Shown here: piece after piece, positions 61,157 to 64,000 of the stretch
How the letters are laid out: every line of letters begins with the position of its first letter
Numbering within the stretch: the first letter of the stretch is position 1
Assembly: GCF_001598475.1 (NCBI RefSeq)
Contig: NZ_BCZA01000006.1
Span: forward strand, 62,001-126,000
Direction: 5' to 3'
DNA length: 64,000 bases
Source: Pantoea agglomerans NBRC 102470
Lineage (GTDB): Bacteria > Pseudomonadota > Gammaproteobacteria > Enterobacterales > Enterobacteriaceae
The notes under the pieces: model-generated
What the model was told of the DNA's origin: nothing
What the model saw: the letters and a program-made list of their open reading frames with translations, nothing else
The model's database searches: none
Position numbers and translations under genes: made by a program

Positions 61157-61996
61157 TCAGCTGGCATTAAGCCGCTGTCGTTCAAGCTGCCGCGTTTTGC
61201 GGCCTGAAATCACCATCGCCACAATAAATACCAGTGCAAACAGCACCACGATCGTGGGTGCTGGCGCGCTGTCGATAAAGAACGATAGATAGACACCGCT
61301 CAGCGACACCAGCACCGACACCACGACCGCCACCAGCAGCGCATGTGAAAAGCGGCGGGTAAGCAGAATTGCGATAGCACCGGGTGCGATCAGCAGGGAA
61401 ATCGACAGGATGATCCCTACTGCTTTCAGCGTCGCCACAATGGTCAGCGAGACCATGCAGAGCAGCCCGTAATGCAGCCAGCGTGCGGGTAAGCCAGAGA
61501 CCTGTGCCTGCTGCGGATCAAAACTGAACAGCATAAAATCACGCCATTTCACCGCAATAACCCCAACGATCACCGCTGCGATAAGCGAGGTCTGAATTAT
61601 GTCAGCGCCCGTAATGCCGAGCATGTCACCAAACAGAATGTGATCAAGATGCACCTCCGGTTTCACGGCGATATAGAGGATTAATCCCACCGCGAACATG
61701 CCGGAAAAGACGATTCCCAGCACCGTATCCTGCTTGATGCGACTGTTGTCCTGCAGAAATCCACTGGCAACGGCACAGAACAGACCGGCGACAAACGCGC
61801 CCACCGCCAGCGGCAGCCCGGCCATCCAGGCGAGGACGATGCCAGGGAATACCGCATGGCTCATGGCATCGCCCATCAGCGCCCAGCCTTTCAGTACCAG
61901 AAAGACCGACAGCAGCGCACAGGGGACCGCCACCACCAGCGCAATCAGCAACGCGCTGTTCATAAAAGCGAACTGGAAAGGTTCAAAGATCCACAT
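61157..61996 (-). CDS. sitD: Manganese/iron ABC transporter, permease SitD
   Basis: A 279-residue ABC-3 family permease with about eight membrane helices. Diagnostic segments are LKGWALMGDAMSHAVFPGIVLAWMAG near the N terminus, IKQDTVLGIVFSGMFAVGLIL, and VGIILSISLLIAPGAIAILLTRRF. With SitC it forms the channel for Mn2+ and Fe2+ import. Its start shares one base with the sitC stop, so the genes are coupled. It is the last gene of sitABCD. Confidence 0.94.
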   Translation of the reverse strand: MWIFEPFQFAFMNSALLIALVVAVPCALLSVFLVLKGWALMGDAMSHAVFPGIVLAWMAGLPLAVGAFVAGLFCAVASGFLQDNSRIKQDTVLGIVFSGMFAVGLILYIAVKPEVHLDHILFGDMLGITGADIIQTSLIAAVIVGVIAVKWRDFMLFSFDPQQAQVSGLPARWLHYGLLCMVSLTIVATLKAVGIILSISLLIAPGAIAILLTRRFSHALLVAVVVSVLVSLSGVYLSFFIDSAPAPTIVVLFALVFIVAMVISGRKTRQLERQRLNAS

Positions 61997-62856
61997 CAGC
62001 CAGGCTCCTTTTCGGGACGATGGCGGCCGCGACGCCGGTTAGCAAGCAAGCCATGTTTGGGCGCAAAAACAAACGCCAGCAGGAACAGCAACGTCTGCGC
62101 CACCACGATGATGCCGCCCGTTGCGCCATCCAGGTAGTAACTCGCCCAGGCACCTAGAAAACTGGTGATACTGCCAATCGCTACGGCAATCATCAGCAGA
62201 CGCGGGAAGCGGTCGGTGAGCATCCAGGCCGTCGCGCCTGGCGTCACCACCAGACAGATCACCAGAAATGCACCGACGGTTTGCAGCGCCGCCACGGTTG
62301 AGACTGCCAGCAGGGTAAAGAAGAGGACTTTCAGTCGTTCAGGACGCAGTCCGATGGCGCGCGCGTGATTCTCATCAAAGAAGGTGACCATCAGATCCTT
62401 CCACTTAAACAGCAGAATGATGACCGACAGCCCGCCAATCAGCGCCAGCTGAAGTATATCCGCGGGCGCAATCGCCAGAATATTGCCGAGCACAATGGTC
62501 TGAATGTTTACCGCGGTCGGATTGAGCGACACCATAAACAGACCCAGACCAAAGAAGGAGGAGAAGATCAGGCCGATGATTGCATCTTCTTTTAAGCGGG
62601 TGCGCTGATTGAGTAACAGCATACTGCCCGCCGCCAGCCCACCAGAGAGAAACGCGCCCAGCGCAAAGGGCAGTCCCAGCATGTAAGCACCCGCTACGCC
62701 CGGCACGATGGAGTGCGACAGCGCATCGCCAATCAGCGACCAGCCTTTGAGCATCAGATAGCAGGAGAGAAACGCACACAGGCCGCCGACCATGGCGGAG
62801 ACCCACATCGCGTTGAGCATGTAGTGATAACCAAAAGGCTCCAGTAACAGTTCCAT
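61996..62856 (-). CDS. sitC: Manganese/iron ABC transporter, permease SitC
   Basis: A 286-residue ABC-3 permease paralogous to SitD, with about eight membrane helices. The segment MLKGWSLIGDALSHSIVPGVAGAYMLG, LKEDAIIGLIFSSFFGLGLFMVSLNP and TVGAFLVICLVVTPGATAWMLTDRFP, each shortened where long, match SitC/YfeC. The C-terminal basic tail RRRGRHRPEKEPG is cytoplasmic. It starts two bases after the sitB stop and overlaps sitD by one base. Confidence 0.94.
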   Translation of the reverse strand: MELLLEPFGYHYMLNAMWVSAMVGGLCAFLSCYLMLKGWSLIGDALSHSIVPGVAGAYMLGLPFALGAFLSGGLAAGSMLLLNQRTRLKEDAIIGLIFSSFFGLGLFMVSLNPTAVNIQTIVLGNILAIAPADILQLALIGGLSVIILLFKWKDLMVTFFDENHARAIGLRPERLKVLFFTLLAVSTVAALQTVGAFLVICLVVTPGATAWMLTDRFPRLLMIAVAIGSITSFLGAWASYYLDGATGGIIVVAQTLLFLLAFVFAPKHGLLANRRRGRHRPEKEPG

Positions 62857-62858
62857 GG

Positions 62859-63674
62859 TCAGTTTCCGTCTTCAGGTGCCGTACGTGGCGCAATAAAAGG
62901 CCGCTCATCGTCGGTGATAATCTGATCGTCCAGCCCTTTCACCATCACATGACGCAGCACCCCACTGAACGCGCGCTCAAGGTTGGCGGCGGTAAAGGTG
63001 GTGCGGGTCGGGCCGCTGGCCAGAATGGTGCCTTTGACCATCACGGTGTAATCGCAGAACTCCGTGACCGATCCCAGATTATGCGTTGAGACCAGCATGG
63101 TCTTGCCTTCATCGCGCAGCTCACCCAGCAGACTGATGATTCTGGCCTCGGTCTGAACGTCCACGCCGGTAAACGGCTCATCCAGCAGGATAACGCTGCC
63201 CTGCTGGGCAATGGCGCGCGCCAGAAATACCCTTTTCTTCTGTCCGCCGGATAGCTCACCGATTTGACGATGGCGGTAATCCAGCATATCGACCCGCGCC
63301 AGCGCATCACTGATAATCTGCTGGTCGTGTGGTTTGGGTCGACGCAGCAGGCCCATATTACCGTAGCGACCCATCATCACCACATCCTCCACCAGCACCG
63401 GAAAAGACCAGTCCACCTCTTCCGATTGCGGCACATACGCGACCAGACTCTGACGCAGTGCTTCACGGGTTGGCATGCCGAGTACCGAGATGCTGCCGCT
63501 GGCGAGCCGGACAAAACCCATCAGCGCTTTGAACAGGGTTGACTTGCCTGAGCCATTGACGCCCACCAGCGCCGCAATCGATCCACCCGGCACGCTGAAG
63601 CTGGCATCATGCAACGCGGTGTGACCGTTGCGATAGGTCACGGTAACATCGGAAACCACGATGGTGTCTGTCAT
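62859..63674 (-). CDS. sitB: Manganese/iron ABC transporter, ATP-binding protein SitB
   Basis: A 271-residue ATPase with Walker A GVNGSGKSTLFKAL near residue 38, Q-loop YVPQSEEVDWSFPVLVEDVV (the SEEVDW form is characteristic of metal-type ATPases), signature LSGGQKKRVFLARA, Walker B VILLDEPFTGVD and switch His in VSTHNLGSV. It energises SitCD. It overlaps sitA by ATGA (63671-63674) and is followed by sitC. Confidence 0.95.
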   Translation of the reverse strand: MTDTIVVSDVTVTYRNGHTALHDASFSVPGGSIAALVGVNGSGKSTLFKALMGFVRLASGSISVLGMPTREALRQSLVAYVPQSEEVDWSFPVLVEDVVMMGRYGNMGLLRRPKPHDQQIISDALARVDMLDYRHRQIGELSGGQKKRVFLARAIAQQGSVILLDEPFTGVDVQTEARIISLLGELRDEGKTMLVSTHNLGSVTEFCDYTVMVKGTILASGPTRTTFTAANLERAFSGVLRHVMVKGLDDQIITDDERPFIAPRTAPEDGN

Positions 63675-64000
63675 TGCGCTTTCTCTCCCGCTTTGATGCC
63701 CTGTGCCAGCGTCTCCGTGGTGACTCTGAGCAAATCCAGATAGGTCGGCACCGGTCCCTGAGCGTTGCTTAATGAGTCGACGTAAAGCACCCCACCGTAA
63801 TGCGCACCCGTTTCCCGCGCGACCTGGCGGGCTGGCTTATCCGACACGGTGCTTTCACTGAACACCGCCGGAATAGCATTTTTCTTCACCTGGTCGATCA
63901 CTTTTCTCACCTGTTGCGGCGTGCCTTGCTGATCAGCATTTACAGGCCACAGGTAGAGTTCTTTCATACCCAGGTCGCGAGCCAGATAGGAAAATGCGCC
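63671..64000 (-). CDS. sitA: Manganese/iron ABC transporter, periplasmic binding protein SitA (partial)
   Basis: The C-terminal 109 residues of SitA, cut by the right edge of the window. The reading frame enters as AFSYLARDLGMKELYLWPVN and continues ADQQGTPQQVRKVIDQVKKN, FSESTVSDKPARQVARETGA, HYGGVLYVDSLSNAQGPVPT and YLDLLRVTTETLAQGIKAG. These are the C-terminal lobe and metal-ligand region of the SitA/YfeA cluster 9 binding proteins. The promoter and any Fur or MntR site lie outside the window. It overlaps sitB by ATGA. Confidence 0.95.
   Translation of the reverse strand, partial: GAFSYLARDLGMKELYLWPVNADQQGTPQQVRKVIDQVKKNAIPAVFSESTVSDKPARQVARETGAHYGGVLYVDSLSNAQGPVPTYLDLLRVTTETLAQGIKAGEKAQ

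Overview
The window is a 64 kb piece of an enterobacterial chromosome. Gene content and close resemblance to Escherichia coli families (ybiV/ybiU, yciT, ascG-ascFB, clcA, digH/yddW, gabTP, rluF, paoABCD, sitABCD), together with loci seen more in plant- and soil-associated relatives (sfnG, phenolic acid decarboxylase, a GDSL autotransporter, a GabR-type regulator), suggest Erwiniaceae, most likely Pantoea or a near relative. That assignment is inference from content; no rRNA or other marker gene is present. I see no tRNA, rRNA, CRISPR array, complete insertion sequence or prophage. It reads as ordinary chromosome with small accessory patches.

Layout. 0-7.5 kb is accessory: a GNAT enzyme, an SRAP (YedK) protein, a small exported protein, a lipoprotein with a TolA domain III-like fold, a ParD-like protein translationally coupled to a second methionine aminopeptidase and preceded by a palindromic operator, a MASE2 diguanylate cyclase, and small unknown genes. 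7.6-12.4 kb holds an alcohol dehydrogenase with a divergent HxlR regulator, then supH, ybiU and yciT. 12.4-16.6 kb is the aryl-beta-glucoside locus (ascG divergent from ascFB, with a CRP-like site and an AscG-type operator). 16.7-20.0 kb is a TPP-riboswitch-controlled thiamine salvage operon (tenA plus an HMP-precursor ABC transporter). 20-25.2 kb holds an EAL phosphodiesterase, an FAD monooxygenase, a YicS-like protein and clcA.

25.2-27.7 kb is decaying or foreign-looking: a phenolic acid decarboxylase gene with one in-frame ochre codon, a LysR fragment without its DNA-binding half, and about 1.1 kb of AT-rich DNA bounded by terminator-like hairpins. 27.7-33.6 kb holds a DJ-1/PfpI protein with a divergent LysR, a BhsA-type stress peptide, an MFS transporter, an NfsA-like reductase and digH. 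33.5-38 kb is a GABA locus (gabR-like regulator divergent from gabT-gabP). 38-46 kb is a series of single genes: fimbrial-like peptide, VOC protein, LysR regulators, an MBL-fold protein with a degraded metal motif, a PRISE-type reductase, rluF and a GNAT.

46-64 kb: sfnG (dimethyl sulfone monooxygenase) behind a sigma-54 promoter with two tandem palindromes; a GDSL-esterase autotransporter; an RpiR regulator; a Fur-box-preceded TonB receptor with a periplasmic binding protein; a complete periplasmic aldehyde oxidase operon paoABC-mocA-paoD with a divergent LysR; and the sitABCD manganese/iron transporter, whose sitA runs off the right edge.

The candidates I consider most worth following are the ParD-like/MetAP operon, the double-enhancer sigma-54 promoter of sfnG, the freshly broken padC, the stand-alone TolA-domain lipoprotein, and the terminator-bounded ORF-free segment near 27 kb.
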